Part shown: positions 34,644-43,735 of the stretch, piece by piece | Layout: each line of letters begins with the position of its first letter | Position numbering within the stretch: the first letter of the stretch is position 1 | Source: Bacteroidota bacterium | GTDB lineage: Bacteria > Bacteroidota > Bacteroidia > Bacteroidales > JAAUTT01 | Length of the DNA: 64,000 bases | Reading direction: 5' to 3' | Assembly (NCBI GenBank): GCA_021779665.1 | Contig: JAJYAG010000006.1 | Location: 1 to 64,000, forward strand | The notes under the pieces: model-generated | What the model was told of the DNA's origin: nothing | Databases searched by the model: none | What the model saw: the letters and a program-made list of their open reading frames with translations, nothing else | Translations under genes and position numbers: made by a program

Positions 34644-34740
34644 TCTTTTCACGTTTTTCCTTTTTAGCAGCTCTTTTTTCCTTTAATGTTTTTTCAGGTT
34701 CTTTTTTGCCTTTTTCTTTTACGGGTGATTTGTTTGCCAT
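34636..34740 (-). CDS. 34-residue lysine-rich small protein
   Basis: The ATG at 34740 opens a 34-codon frame, MANKSPVKEKGKKEPEKT followed by a basic segment rich in Lys, Arg, Ala and Glu (KEKRAAKKEKREKRG) and TAA at 34636. Composition and a clean terminator right at the stop support a real gene rather than chance. Similar tiny lysine-rich proteins occur in Bacteroidota, but I cannot name a function. A highly charged peptide of this kind might bind nucleic acid or ribosomes, which is only inference. The gene lies between two larger genes and is the sole content of this gap. Confidence 0.55.
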   Translation of the reverse strand: MANKSPVKEKGKKEPEKTLKEKRAAKKEKREKRG

Positions 34741-34964
34741 AACTCAAGGGTTTTAAATAAAAGTTAAGATTAAAAAGAATTCACCAATGATCGGTTTCCG
34801 AAATTTAACAAAATTTTTCGGAATAGTTACATCTCTTTCTTTTGAGGAAAGGTGTTTTTTTTGGAAACCTTGGTTATAACAGTTTCCAGGCTTCGTTGTT
34901 TTTTAGATAAAGATTACCCGAATGAATGAAAGTTGTTTAAATTTACATTGTAAATCCTCTAAAA

Positions 34965-35687
34965 ATGAAACAGATAATACTTACAACTATTTTAATTGCA
35001 TCAACCCTGTTTGTCGGAAATGCTCAAAAATTTGAACCAGATGTATATAATACCTCTAAAGGGAAACTGACAATTTACTTTATCGGGCATGGAACACTGA
35101 TGTTTGAGTTCAATGGTAAAGTTATCCATGTGGACCCGTGGACCAAATTAGCCGATTATAATACCTTGCCCAAAGCCGATTATATTTTTATAACGCATCA
35201 CCACGGCGATCATTTTGACACTACTGCCATAAAACAGTTGTGGAAGAAAAATACAACACTGGTTTTGAACAGCGGTTTATACGAAACCTATAGTAAAGGC
35301 GAGATGATGAAGAATGGTGATTCCAAAGTTTTTGGCGACATACGGGTAGAAGCTGTTCCGGCCTATAACAATTCACCTGAAAGAGATAAATTCCATCCCA
35401 AAGGTCGGGATAACGGATATGTTTTCAACTTTGGGAACCGCAAAGTTTATGTGGCAGGCGACACAGAAAATATCCCCGAAATGGCATTTCTCAAAAACAT
35501 ATACATTGCTTTTTTGCCCATGAATCAGCCTTATACAATGCTACCCAAGCAAGTAGTAGATGCTGTGGATAAGTTCGAGCCCAAAATTCTGTACCCATAC
35601 CATTACGGAGAAACTAATCTGGAAGAACTTAAAACACTTATGGCCTCTGAGCCTCAAACCGAACTCAAAATTAAACCGATGAAATAG
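34965..35687 (+). CDS. exported MBL-fold metallo-hydrolase
   Basis: 240 residues with a signal peptide (MKQIILTTILIASTLFVGNAQ). The metal-binding motif is THHHGDHFD (HxHxDH), preceded by YFIGHGTLMFEFNGKVIHVDPW and followed by KVYVAGDTENIPEM and PYHYGE. This is the UlaG/YtnP-like branch of beta-lactamase-fold hydrolases. Substrate is unknown; the export suggests a periplasmic ester, lactone or phosphoester. Confidence 0.9.
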   Translation: MKQIILTTILIASTLFVGNAQKFEPDVYNTSKGKLTIYFIGHGTLMFEFNGKVIHVDPWTKLADYNTLPKADYIFITHHHGDHFDTTAIKQLWKKNTTLVLNSGLYETYSKGEMMKNGDSKVFGDIRVEAVPAYNNSPERDKFHPKGRDNGYVFNFGNRKVYVAGDTENIPEMAFLKNIYIAFLPMNQPYTMLPKQVVDAVDKFEPKILYPYHYGETNLEELKTLMASEPQTELKIKPMK

Positions 35688-35779
35688 CCTCCTGCAAATT
35701 CTATTTAACCAAAGGTTAATTTCTGTGGTTAAATTGTTTGCTTTTCATTAATTTACAAACCTAATTTCAGCCAACACCT

Positions 35780-36952
35780 ATGGAAACAAATAAACATGAA
35801 TTATCAAGAAGAAAATTCGTTAAATCGTCAGTGCTCACCGGGATTGGGGCAATCCTTGCCTCTCAGTCCAACGGCGCAATAAACAGCCTTACAGGATTTG
35901 CAAAACCAGCCACCAATATTGGCGAAGCATTGAAATATGCACGTAACAGCAAATCAATGCCCGGTTTATTCCCGGGAAAAGTAGCCGAAGTTCTTCACAC
36001 GGGCAGTGTTAAGGAAAAGAAAATTAGCATCGATATTGTTAACGACATGCTCACCAAAGGCATGCTTGAACTCACGGGAACTAAAAAAATCGAAAAAGCC
36101 TGGAGCATGTTTGTTAAACCAGGTGAAAAAATTGGTCTGAAAGTAAATCCCGTTGCCGGGAAAGACCTTTCCACCAGCCTGGAGATAGTAAAAGTAATCA
36201 TCAGCCAGCTCGAAAAATCGGGCATCAGCAAAAATGATATTTTGATCTGGGACCGCAGGGAGTTTGAAATGCACGAAGTAGGCTTTAATGCCGGGAACTT
36301 CCCGGGAGTTAAAATTATCGGAACCGAGTGCAAAGATGAAAAAGGTTCGTTTGTAGATGCATCGGGCAAGCTATATGGTGAAGAAAGAATCGACAAAAAC
36401 TGGTTTTACTGGGCCGATGTGGAAGGAAAATACGATGCAGAAACGCTTCCCTACATGGTCAACGAAGGTAAGAACTCCTATTTTTCGAAGATATGCACCC
36501 AAATGGTCGATAAGATTATCAACATTCCCATATTAAAAAATGCAGGAGCCTCGGTGACCTTATGCCTCAAAAATCTAGCATATGGTGCAGTTTCAAATAC
36601 CGGCCGCCTGCATGAACAGCTCTGGGCCGACACGTGTGCCGAAGTTTGTGCTTTCCCACAGATCCGCGATAAAGTTGTGCTCAATATAGTTGACGGGCTA
36701 ATAGGCTGTTACCAGGGGGGACCAGCCGCCAACCCACAGTTTATCACCAACTTTAATACCATTCTTGTAGGAACCGATGCTGTTGCGGTAGACCGGATAG
36801 GTTATGAAATAATTTTAAAGAAAAGAATGGAAGAAAACATACAGAAAGAAGAATCGCCACGCGGTCGTACTTTTTTGGATATGGCCGAAAAACTTCAGCT
36901 GGGTGTAGCCGACATCAAAAAAATTGATCTTAAAAAAATAAAACTCGGCTGA
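35780..36952 (+). CDS. Tat-exported DUF362 protein
   Basis: 390 residues. A twin-arginine signal (SRRKFVKSSVLTGIGAILASQ) suggests export of a folded, possibly cofactor-containing protein. The body matches DUF362: GLKVNPVAGKDLSTSLEIVKVIISQLEKSG, DRREFEMHEVGF, and NAGASVTLCLKNLAYGAVSNTGRLHEQLWADTCAEVCAFP, then VDGLIGCYQGGPAANPQF. No CxxCxxC ferredoxin cluster motif is evident, unlike some family members. The stop overlaps the ATG of the following gene by one base (ATGA), so the two are translationally linked. Confidence 0.87.
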   Translation: METNKHELSRRKFVKSSVLTGIGAILASQSNGAINSLTGFAKPATNIGEALKYARNSKSMPGLFPGKVAEVLHTGSVKEKKISIDIVNDMLTKGMLELTGTKKIEKAWSMFVKPGEKIGLKVNPVAGKDLSTSLEIVKVIISQLEKSGISKNDILIWDRREFEMHEVGFNAGNFPGVKIIGTECKDEKGSFVDASGKLYGEERIDKNWFYWADVEGKYDAETLPYMVNEGKNSYFSKICTQMVDKIINIPILKNAGASVTLCLKNLAYGAVSNTGRLHEQLWADTCAEVCAFPQIRDKVVLNIVDGLIGCYQGGPAANPQFITNFNTILVGTDAVAVDRIGYEIILKKRMEENIQKEESPRGRTFLDMAEKLQLGVADIKKIDLKKIKLG

Positions 36953-37800
36953 TGAATCGTTTTCTATATTTCGTCATGCTTATATTTCCCGGAATGCTGA
37001 CGGCCCAGTCGGCCGACTTTATCTCGTTGCAACAAAACGAAGCCGAAAACTACAAAATTGTTACCTCCGAGTATTACGACGGCAAATCCCTTTGGGGCTA
37101 TATGGACGGAGGTGCCGACCTTTATCTCGAATATGGCTTTGAAGGACTGCTGGTGCAGGAAATAACCTATAAGGAGATTTCGGTGAAATGCGAAATTTAT
37201 AAGATGAATGATCCCCTAAGTGCTTTCGGTATTTTTTCTGTTCAACGGCATAATTGTAAGCAAATTGCCGGGTTTAAAACCATGCATTGTGCCAATAATT
37301 ATCAGGTACAAATCGTAAAAGGCGATTACTACATTTCAATTATCAACCAGTCGGGAACTCCCACTACACAAGTAGTATCGGCTGATTTAGCAGAAAAGTT
37401 CGGCAAACAAATTCCCGATAAAGACATTCTCCTTCCGAACCATCCTTATTTTGCCGGCAAAAGCGGCAAGCTTATCTATCTCAAAGGTGAAGTTTCGCTG
37501 AGTAATGTTTATCCTCAGGCCTTATCCTATCTCGACGATGTTAGGGGGTATAATATGTGGATTCTTCCCGCTGAAGACAAAAAGACGCCAACGGTATCAA
37601 TCATTAGTTTTAAAGAAGCCGGAGAATTGAAAAAATACGGTGAATACGCCTTCCCCGGACAGGGTTTTGAAACCGTGGCTTCGAAAAAACTTAAAAGCGG
37701 CGGTTTGCTTATAAGTCGCAAGCTCGATGAAAACACTGTTTTACAAGCCGAAGGGAATATCGGGAAAGAATTGAAAAAATTATTAGGCTTTAAGAATTAA
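36952..37800 (+). CDS. exported DUF6599-like protein
   Basis: 282 residues starting at the ATG that overlaps the DUF362 stop. A signal peptide (MNRFLYFVMLIFPGMLTAQ) precedes a domain that fits the DUF6599 pattern: DGKSLWGYMDGGADLYLEYGFEGLLVQE, EIYKMNDPLSAFGIFSVQRH, and a C-terminal half beginning VYPQALSYLDDVRGYNMW. The function is unknown. Overlap with DUF362 and shared export suggest the two act together in the envelope. Confidence 0.78.
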   Translation: MNRFLYFVMLIFPGMLTAQSADFISLQQNEAENYKIVTSEYYDGKSLWGYMDGGADLYLEYGFEGLLVQEITYKEISVKCEIYKMNDPLSAFGIFSVQRHNCKQIAGFKTMHCANNYQVQIVKGDYYISIINQSGTPTTQVVSADLAEKFGKQIPDKDILLPNHPYFAGKSGKLIYLKGEVSLSNVYPQALSYLDDVRGYNMWILPAEDKKTPTVSIISFKEAGELKKYGEYAFPGQGFETVASKKLKSGGLLISRKLDENTVLQAEGNIGKELKKLLGFKN

Positions 37801-37835
37801 ATAGTACAATAGTTTTTTTTATTTGAAAAGATCAT

Positions 37836-37843
37836 TATTTTTG
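37836..37843 (+). promoter_or_regulatory. TAnnTTTG-type -7 element before rpsT
   Basis: TATTTTTG matches TAnnTTTG and lies about 33 bases before the start codon, in the only spacer upstream of rpsT. A -33 TTG at the proper spacing is not seen. Confidence 0.4.
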
Positions 37844-37875
37844 CGTCCTCAATTTTAATAAACAGTGATTTAAAA

Positions 37876-38130
37876 ATGGCAAATCATCATTCATCAGAAA
37901 AGGCTCTCAGACAGAACGAAACACGCAGATTGGAAAACCGTTACTATGCCAGAACAACACGTAACGCTGTTAAGGCATTGCGTTCATCAACAGCAAAGAG
38001 TGAAGCGGTAGTACTTTTTCCTAAGGTAGCTTCTATGCTTGATAAGCTTGCTAAGAAAAACGTTATTCACAAGAATAAAGCTTCCAACCTGAAATCGAGC
38101 TTGGCTAAACACATTAACGCGTTAGCTTAA
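37876..38130 (+). CDS. rpsT: 30S ribosomal protein S20
   Basis: 84 residues, the normal length. The opening [35 protein letters not shown] and the C-terminal [24 protein letters not shown] are typical for S20, which binds 16S rRNA in the body of the small subunit. The gene stands alone with its own terminator. Confidence 0.97.
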   Translation: MANHHSSEKALRQNETRRLENRYYARTTRNAVKALRSSTAKSEAVVLFPKVASMLDKLAKKNVIHKNKASNLKSSLAKHINALA

Positions 38131-38153
38131 TTATATCTGAAAATTTAATGATA

Positions 38154-38188
38154 GCCCTTGTGCCACGGCGCAAGGGCATTTCGTTTTT
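38154..38188 (+). terminator. Rho-independent terminator of rpsT
   Basis: GCCCTTG (38154-38160) and CAAGGGC (38171-38177) close a hairpin followed by ATTTCGTTTTT, 24 bases after the rpsT stop. Confidence 0.85.
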
Positions 38189-38217
38189 AATTTCACTCCT
38201 GTTAACCAACTAATAAA

Positions 38218-38247
38218 TTGACTATTCGCTTTTTATTCCTATTTTTG
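38218..38247 (+). promoter_or_regulatory. Bacteroidota-type promoter of radC
   Basis: TTG (38218-38220), a 19-base spacer, then TATTTTTG (38240-38247) match the phylum consensus TTG-N17-20-TAnnTTTG. Transcription should start near 38253, leaving a short leader before the ATG at 38270. Confidence 0.65.
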
Positions 38248-38269
38248 GTTTAACACCAATTCACCAACA

Positions 38270-38953
38270 ATGACCCTTACTATCAAACACTGGGCTGAAG
38301 AGGACCGACCACGCGAAAAACTTCTTGCAAAGGGGACCATGTCGCTTTCCGATGCAGAGCTTATTGCAATCATTATAGGTTCGGGCAATGCCGAAGATTC
38401 GGCTGTTGAACTTTCGCGCAAAATACTGCAGAGCGCGGATAATAACCTTAATTTACTTGGAAAATTCACAGTTACCGACCTTCAGAAGTTTAAAGGAATT
38501 GGCGAGGCGAAAGCAATCAGCATCGTAGCAGCTCTGGAACTTGGCCGCCGACGCAAAAAGGAAGACGCCCCCGATAAAAAGCAGATACAGTCGAGTAACG
38601 ATGTTTTTGAGATTTTCCAGCCTATGTTTGCCGATATTCCTCACGAAGAATTCTGGGTTTTGCTGCTCAACCGCTCCAACCGGATCATAGAAAAACTCAG
38701 GGTAAGCCAGGGAGGCGTAAGCGGTACCGTAACCGATATCAGGCTAATTCTAAAGCCTGCCATAGAAAAACTGGCTTCGTCCATTATTCTGTGTCATAAT
38801 CATCCTTCGGGCAATAACCGCCCAAGTGAAAACGATATTTCCATAACACAAAAAGCCAAAGAAGCCGCTAAGTTTATGGATATTGCAGTATTGGATCATA
38901 TCATTGTTTGCGAAAAAAACTATTACAGTTTTGCCGATGAAGGGGTAATTTAA
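38270..38953 (+). CDS. radC: RadC-family JAB domain protein
   Basis: 227 residues. An N-terminal helix-hairpin-helix (LQKFKGIGEAKAISIVAALELGRR) precedes the JAB/MPN domain with its metal site CHNHPSGNNRPSEND (HxHPSGxxxxS..D) and VLDHIIVCEKNYYSFADEG. Once linked to DNA repair, the family is now regarded as having unclear function. The gene has a textbook promoter. No repair gene is adjacent. Confidence 0.95.
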   Translation: MTLTIKHWAEEDRPREKLLAKGTMSLSDAELIAIIIGSGNAEDSAVELSRKILQSADNNLNLLGKFTVTDLQKFKGIGEAKAISIVAALELGRRRKKEDAPDKKQIQSSNDVFEIFQPMFADIPHEEFWVLLLNRSNRIIEKLRVSQGGVSGTVTDIRLILKPAIEKLASSIILCHNHPSGNNRPSENDISITQKAKEAAKFMDIAVLDHIIVCEKNYYSFADEGVI

Positions 38954-39016
38954 AAAAGCTTTAAACTAAGCATAAACATTATCTGTTATAATTCACTACA
39001 ACAATATTTCGAACCC

Positions 39017-39928
39017 TTGATTGAATTTATTCCAAACGAAAATATCGACTTTAAAAAGTGGGACAGATGCATTAAACGCTCATTTAACGGGAGCATTTTT
39101 GCATATTCGTGGTATTTGAATATCGTTTCCAAAAAATGGAATGCCCTTGTTGAAAACGATTACGAAAGAGTAATGCCTTTGCCTCATTCAACGTTTGCCG
39201 GAAACGATGTTATTGTACAACCGAAGCTGGCCGGACAACTTGGAATATTTTCAGTGCCAACTTTAAATGAGTACAATGTTTCAGGATTTTTCAATTCCAT
39301 ACCTGATGAATATAAATATATAAACCTGAAATTAAATAAGCACAACCAGATTCAGGAGCCTTTTAAGAAAGAAGGTAAAAAAATTAACCTGGATATCGAT
39401 TTGATAAAGTCGTACGAGAAATTACGGGAGCTTTACTCCGACTCTCTCAAAGAACTTCTTGAAACTGGTTACCGGAGGGATTTTAAGGTAATTACAAAAA
39501 TCCCCATTGACGCCATAGCCAGGTTTGAACAGAAAAAATCGCCTCTTTATAATTATTTCCATCCTGAAGAGCTGATTACCCTGCAACTGCTAATTGCAGC
39601 ATCGATTAATAACAAAATGGGCCAGATTTGCGGATTATACGACAACAACAATAATCTTACAGCACTTGCTTTCTTTGTCTGGTCGCACCAAAAAGCGACC
39701 CTTGCATTTTGTCTGTTCAGCGATAAAAAGCTGCAACTCCCTGCTTTCTTTTTTCTTATCGACGATTTTATCCGAAATAACTCGGAAAAAAATCTTATTT
39801 TGCATTTCGAAATAAATTCGAACTCAAAACTGATATCGGCATTCGAAAAAATCGGAGCTAAAAGGTCCGAAAGTTTCTATTTATACAGGAATTTATTACC
39901 GTGGTATCTTAAACCTTTCGTGACATGA
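39017..39928 (+). CDS. GNAT/FemAB-like acyltransferase-fold protein
   Basis: 303 residues from a TTG at 39017; no ATG precedes it in frame, and an ATG further in would lose the conserved-looking opening IEFIPNENIDFKKWDRCI. The second half reads like a GNAT fold, with GQICGLYDNNNNLTALAFFVWSHQKATLAFC and LHFEINSNSKLISAFEKIGAKRSESFYLYRN. FemAB-like proteins transfer aminoacyl or acyl groups to envelope precursors, but no particular acceptor can be named. The last 4 bases overlap the upp start (ATGA), so the two genes are translationally coupled. Confidence 0.65.
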   Translation: MIEFIPNENIDFKKWDRCIKRSFNGSIFAYSWYLNIVSKKWNALVENDYERVMPLPHSTFAGNDVIVQPKLAGQLGIFSVPTLNEYNVSGFFNSIPDEYKYINLKLNKHNQIQEPFKKEGKKINLDIDLIKSYEKLRELYSDSLKELLETGYRRDFKVITKIPIDAIARFEQKKSPLYNYFHPEELITLQLLIAASINNKMGQICGLYDNNNNLTALAFFVWSHQKATLAFCLFSDKKLQLPAFFFLIDDFIRNNSEKNLILHFEINSNSKLISAFEKIGAKRSESFYLYRNLLPWYLKPFVT

Positions 39929-40581
39929 TTATTTTAAACAAACAGAACTCACTTTTTAATCAATACCTCGCCGAGGTGCGCGATGCAAATGTTCAAACTG
40001 ACAGTTTGCGTTTCAGATACAATCTCGAACGAATGGGGAGCATTTTTGCCTATGAGATTAGCAAAAGCATGAGTTACGTAACCAAAGAAGTTACAACTCC
40101 TCTTGGTATTGCTGAAGAAAATATCCTGAACGAGAACCCGGTAATTATTTCGGTTATGAGAGCTGGTTTGCCGCTCCATCAAGGGATGATGCGACTTTTT
40201 GACAAAGCTGATAATGGGTTTGTTTCGGTGTTTCGCAATGCCGAAAAAGCAGGGAGTGTAACGCTGAAACCTGAATATGTTTCATGTCCTGAAATAGATG
40301 GCAAACAACTGATTCTAATTGATGCAATTATTGCTTCCGGGGCTTCCATTACCATGGCCTACCAGTCTTTGCTGCAGTATGGCACACCCAAACATACGCA
40401 CTTTGTATCGTTGGTGGCAAGCAAGGAAGGTATTGAAACGATCCGGAAAAGGTATTCACCTCAAACTGTAACCATCTGGCTGGGGGCTCTCGATGCTGAA
40501 CTTACGGTTCGTTCGTTTGTGGTACCCGGAATTGGCGATGTTGGCGATCTGGCTTTCGGATATAAGCCGCCGATAATTTAG
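39925..40581 (+). CDS. upp: uracil phosphoribosyltransferase
   Basis: 218 residues, normal length. Motifs include NPVIISVMRAGLPLHQGMM and the PRPP-binding loop LILIDAIIASGASITMAYQSLL, followed by THFVSLVASKEGIETIRKRY and the C-terminal GIGDVGDLAFGYK uracil-binding block. It salvages uracil to UMP. The gene overlaps the upstream acyltransferase-like gene by four bases. Confidence 0.95.
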   Translation: MIILNKQNSLFNQYLAEVRDANVQTDSLRFRYNLERMGSIFAYEISKSMSYVTKEVTTPLGIAEENILNENPVIISVMRAGLPLHQGMMRLFDKADNGFVSVFRNAEKAGSVTLKPEYVSCPEIDGKQLILIDAIIASGASITMAYQSLLQYGTPKHTHFVSLVASKEGIETIRKRYSPQTVTIWLGALDAELTVRSFVVPGIGDVGDLAFGYKPPII

Positions 40582-40588
40582 GAATCGG

Positions 40589-40984
40589 TTAAGTAATATT
40601 TCTGGTTAATTCAATTATCTTGTTAACAAATATTTCTGCCTGAAGAAACAATTTATTAACGGTTTCCTGATCAAAGGAAACGTAATCGTCATAATCGCCA
40701 GTTTGCCTTCTATCGAAAAGATCGGAAAAAAATCGTCCATCTTCCTTAGAAATTATGCCAGCCTGAACAAAGTTGAGACCAAACATCATTCTAACTCCTT
40801 TATGAGTACCTGTATCAATACTCTTTTTTAGCAATAGAGCAATTACAGCATAATAACATGCATAATAAATTCTGTTAACTGCAGCGTTCCAAAATCCATT
40901 ATCCAGCAATAATTTTGCTTCTGCAAGAGATTCTAACGCTCTGCTTATTCTATAATTGGCAAGATCATTTTTATTTTCACTCAT
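40589..40984 (-). CDS. HEPN-domain protein of a HEPN/MNT module
   Basis: 131 residues matching the COG1895-type HEPN fold: SRALESLAEAKLLLDNGFWNAAVNRIYYACYYAVIALLLKK and SDLFDRRQTGDYDDYVSF. The Rx4-6H RNase signature of active HEPN toxins is not evident: R38 lies in NRIYYACYYA with no histidine at the right distance, and the Arg-Arg in DRRQTGDYDDY also lacks one. It may thus be a non-cleaving member or use other residues. Its ATG overlaps the stop of the MNT gene by four bases. Confidence 0.85.
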   Translation of the reverse strand: MSENKNDLANYRISRALESLAEAKLLLDNGFWNAAVNRIYYACYYAVIALLLKKSIDTGTHKGVRMMFGLNFVQAGIISKEDGRFFSDLFDRRQTGDYDDYVSFDQETVNKLFLQAEIFVNKIIELTRNIT

Positions 40985-41298
40985 AATAATACACCGTCTT
41001 TCTTAACATTCATGTAAAATGGTGTCTCAATATGACGGGTTTCCCAGTCTTTCCGGGTTAATATCAGCGGACTTATAATTCTGCCGGTTTCAAATTCAAG
41101 ATCGTAAAGCGGATACTTTATCCTCTGCTCATCATTATAAGTAACTTTTTCACTATCCACAAGTATCAGAACATCTATATCGGATTCATCACTCGCCTGT
41201 CCTCTTGCGTATGATCCGTATACTATGACTGTTGCAGTTGGTTCTGCGAGGTTAACCAACTGCTTAATCCTGACTAATATTTTGTTACTCGCTGACAT
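40981..41298 (-). CDS. minimal nucleotidyltransferase (MNT) partner
   Basis: 105 residues with the nucleotidyltransferase motif GSYARGQASDESDIDVLI, that is GSX10DXD with G28, S29, D40 and D42, and a third acidic residue near D66. MNT proteins of HEPN/MNT toxin-antitoxin pairs can transfer AMP to a tyrosine of the HEPN partner and so neutralise it. The gene is first in the pair, overlapping the HEPN gene by four bases. The pair sits between upp and folK. Confidence 0.9.
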   Translation of the reverse strand: MSASNKILVRIKQLVNLAEPTATVIVYGSYARGQASDESDIDVLILVDSEKVTYNDEQRIKYPLYDLEFETGRIISPLILTRKDWETRHIETPFYMNVKKDGVLL

Positions 41299-41334
41299 AC
41301 AACAAATATACTCAAAAACTAATAAAAAAGATTG

Positions 41335-41823
41335 CTAACTTCCAGGAACTTTCCTAATCCACCCTTCATCCCTGCATTCTTCCTTTAGCTGCCTGATTGT
41401 TTTGTTTAAAACAGGATGTCTGAATTCCGGATCGATATCCATCATCGGTTCCAGCACAAATAAACGCTCATGGAGTCTGGGGTGCGGAATAGAGAGGTCT
41501 TCATCCGAAACAATTTCATTATCATAAAAAAGAATATCCAGATCAATGGTCCGGTTAATATATTGACCTGAAACACGTATGCGTCCCATCGCCAGCTCGA
41601 TGGCGTGTATGCCATCAATTATCTTATGCGGAGTCTCATCCGTTTCAACTTTAACAACCATATTCAGAAAATTCTGGCCTTCGTAACCCCACGACTGGGT
41701 TTCGTAAACATGCGACCGCCCCATAATACGACCAATCTCTTGTTCGATCCTATTAACCGCCTGCTGAAGAAAAGCACTCCTGTTGCCCGAATTACTGCCA
41801 ACAGACAAAAACATAACTGCCAT
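41335..41823 (-). CDS. folK: 2-amino-4-hydroxy-6-hydroxymethyldihydropteridine diphosphokinase
   Basis: 162 residues. HPPK motifs are present: FLSVGSNSGNR at the N-terminus, VYETQSWGYEGQNFLNMVVKVET, and the metal-binding RTIDLDILFYDNEIV plus LSIPHPRLHERLFVLEPM. It transfers pyrophosphate from ATP to the pterin in folate synthesis. Monocistronic here; folP is not in the window. Confidence 0.96.
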   Translation of the reverse strand: MAVMFLSVGSNSGNRSAFLQQAVNRIEQEIGRIMGRSHVYETQSWGYEGQNFLNMVVKVETDETPHKIIDGIHAIELAMGRIRVSGQYINRTIDLDILFYDNEIVSDEDLSIPHPRLHERLFVLEPMMDIDPEFRHPVLNKTIRQLKEECRDEGWIRKVPGS

Positions 41824-41953
41824 AAAACAATTTTAAACGATTGTAAAGGTGAAAAAAGAAATTGACTATTTTTATAACAAATTTAACTGCCCGGCAGCTA
41901 AAATCTGAAACAGTATAAATACAAATCTGAACATCATAAAATAACTCCCAAAC

Positions 41954-43723
41954 ATGAAAAGCTTTTTAAAATACACGCTTGCAACCATTGTTGGCATTAT
42001 TATCACATCAATTTTATTCTTTTTCATTACCCTGGGCATTATTGGAGCCATCATTTCATCGGCCGAAAAGACCGTAGTTGTGGCGCCCAACTCAGTTCTT
42101 AAAATAGAATTTGCAAAGCCAATAACAGAAAGAACTTCAAACAATCCATTCAAGAATTTTGACTTCCAAACGTTAAGTCCAAGCAGCAACCTTGGGATAC
42201 GCGACATTATAGATTATATCGGCAAAGCTAAAACCGATAATAACATAAAAGGTATTTACCTTGACCTTACCATCATTCCCACCGGCCTTGCCACCATTGA
42301 AGAAATAAGAAATGCGCTGCTCGATTTTAAGAAATCGAAAAAGTTCATCATCAGTTATGCCGAAGTGTATACACAAAGCAGCTACTATCTTGCTTCGGTA
42401 GCCGACAAAGTATACCTTAATCCATCGGGATTTATGCCTCTGGTGGGTATGCGCTCGGAACTGACTTTTTTCAAAGGAACATTCCAAAAGCTTGACATGG
42501 AACCTGAAATTCTCCGTCACGGGAAATACAAAAGCGCCGTTGAGCCTTATACAAATGACAAAATGAGCAACGAAAACCGCGAACAGCTCAATGCTTTGTT
42601 ATCGGGAATCTGGAACCATATTTTGAAAGGAATTTCAGAACAACGCAAAGTTTCTGTTGAGAAACTGAATGAACTGGCCGATAATCTGACGGTTCGTAAT
42701 GCAACATCAGCTAAGGCGAATAAATTGATTGATGATTTAAAATACGAAGATGAAGTCCTGGCTGAATTAGCTAAACTGAGCGGAGCCAAATCGGAAACCA
42801 AAATAAAATTTACTTCGCTCAACGATTATGTAAAAACTCCTAGACCTAAAACTTCAACGGGCATTTCGAAGAATAAAATTGCCATTGTTTATGCTGCGGG
42901 CGACATTATGCCGGGCGAAGGAGACGAAAACACCGTAGGTTCTAAAAATACTGCCGAGGCAATTCGCAAAGCCCGCAAGGACAGCTCCATCAAAGCAATT
43001 GTACTCAGAGTAAATTCTCCCGGAGGAAGCGCTCTCGCTTCGGAAGTTATCTGGCGCGAAGTAAAGCTTGCCACCAAAGTAAAGCCTGTAATTGCTTCAC
43101 TGGGCGATGTTGCAGCATCAGGAGGCTATTATATTGTTAGTCCCGCCGATACCATTGTTGCCGATAACAATACAATTACCGGATCCATCGGGGTTTTTGG
43201 CATGACCTTCAATACAAGCAAATTCTTTCAAAACAAGCTGGGTATCACCTTCGATGTTGCCAAAACCAATAAATTCTCCGACTTTGGATCGGTTACGCGA
43301 GCTATGACACCTCAGGAAAGAGATGTAATGATGTTACAAATTGAAGAAATTTACGACCAGTTCATTTCTCATGTGGCCGAAGGTCGCGGTATGACAAAAG
43401 CACAAGTCGACTCAATTGGGCAGGGACGCGTATGGAATGCAACCGATGCTTTAAAAATTGGACTTGTAGACCTCATGGGTGACCTGAACAAATCCATTGA
43501 AATTGCTGCCCAAAAAGCCAAACTGAAAGATTATCGCATTGTGGAACTGCCTGATCTGGATGACCCTTTCGAAACTCTTATGCAGGGTTTCAGCGCCAAA
43601 GCAGAGCAAATGGTGATTGGAAAAGAAACCTATCAATATGCCCGATTGATGTCCGAACTTGAAAAAGTGCTGTCGCAAAAAGGAGTTCAGGCCAGATTAC
43701 CATACAACATCGATTTGCATTAA
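41954..43723 (+). CDS. sppA: signal peptide peptidase SppA (67 kDa type)
   Basis: 589 residues, the two-domain bacterial form. A membrane anchor (YTLATIVGIIITSILFFFITLGIIGAII) is followed by two ClpP-like halves. The lysine of the catalytic dyad lies in the first half in RHGKYKSAVEPYT and the serine in the second half in LGDVAASGGYYIVSPAD. It degrades leftover signal peptides in the membrane. It is followed by lpxK 12 bases later, so probably co-transcribed. Confidence 0.95.
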   Translation: MKSFLKYTLATIVGIIITSILFFFITLGIIGAIISSAEKTVVVAPNSVLKIEFAKPITERTSNNPFKNFDFQTLSPSSNLGIRDIIDYIGKAKTDNNIKGIYLDLTIIPTGLATIEEIRNALLDFKKSKKFIISYAEVYTQSSYYLASVADKVYLNPSGFMPLVGMRSELTFFKGTFQKLDMEPEILRHGKYKSAVEPYTNDKMSNENREQLNALLSGIWNHILKGISEQRKVSVEKLNELADNLTVRNATSAKANKLIDDLKYEDEVLAELAKLSGAKSETKIKFTSLNDYVKTPRPKTSTGISKNKIAIVYAAGDIMPGEGDENTVGSKNTAEAIRKARKDSSIKAIVLRVNSPGGSALASEVIWREVKLATKVKPVIASLGDVAASGGYYIVSPADTIVADNNTITGSIGVFGMTFNTSKFFQNKLGITFDVAKTNKFSDFGSVTRAMTPQERDVMMLQIEEIYDQFISHVAEGRGMTKAQVDSIGQGRVWNATDALKIGLVDLMGDLNKSIEIAAQKAKLKDYRIVELPDLDDPFETLMQGFSAKAEQMVIGKETYQYARLMSELEKVLSQKGVQARLPYNIDLH

Positions 43724-43735
43724 TCTTAAAAGGCT

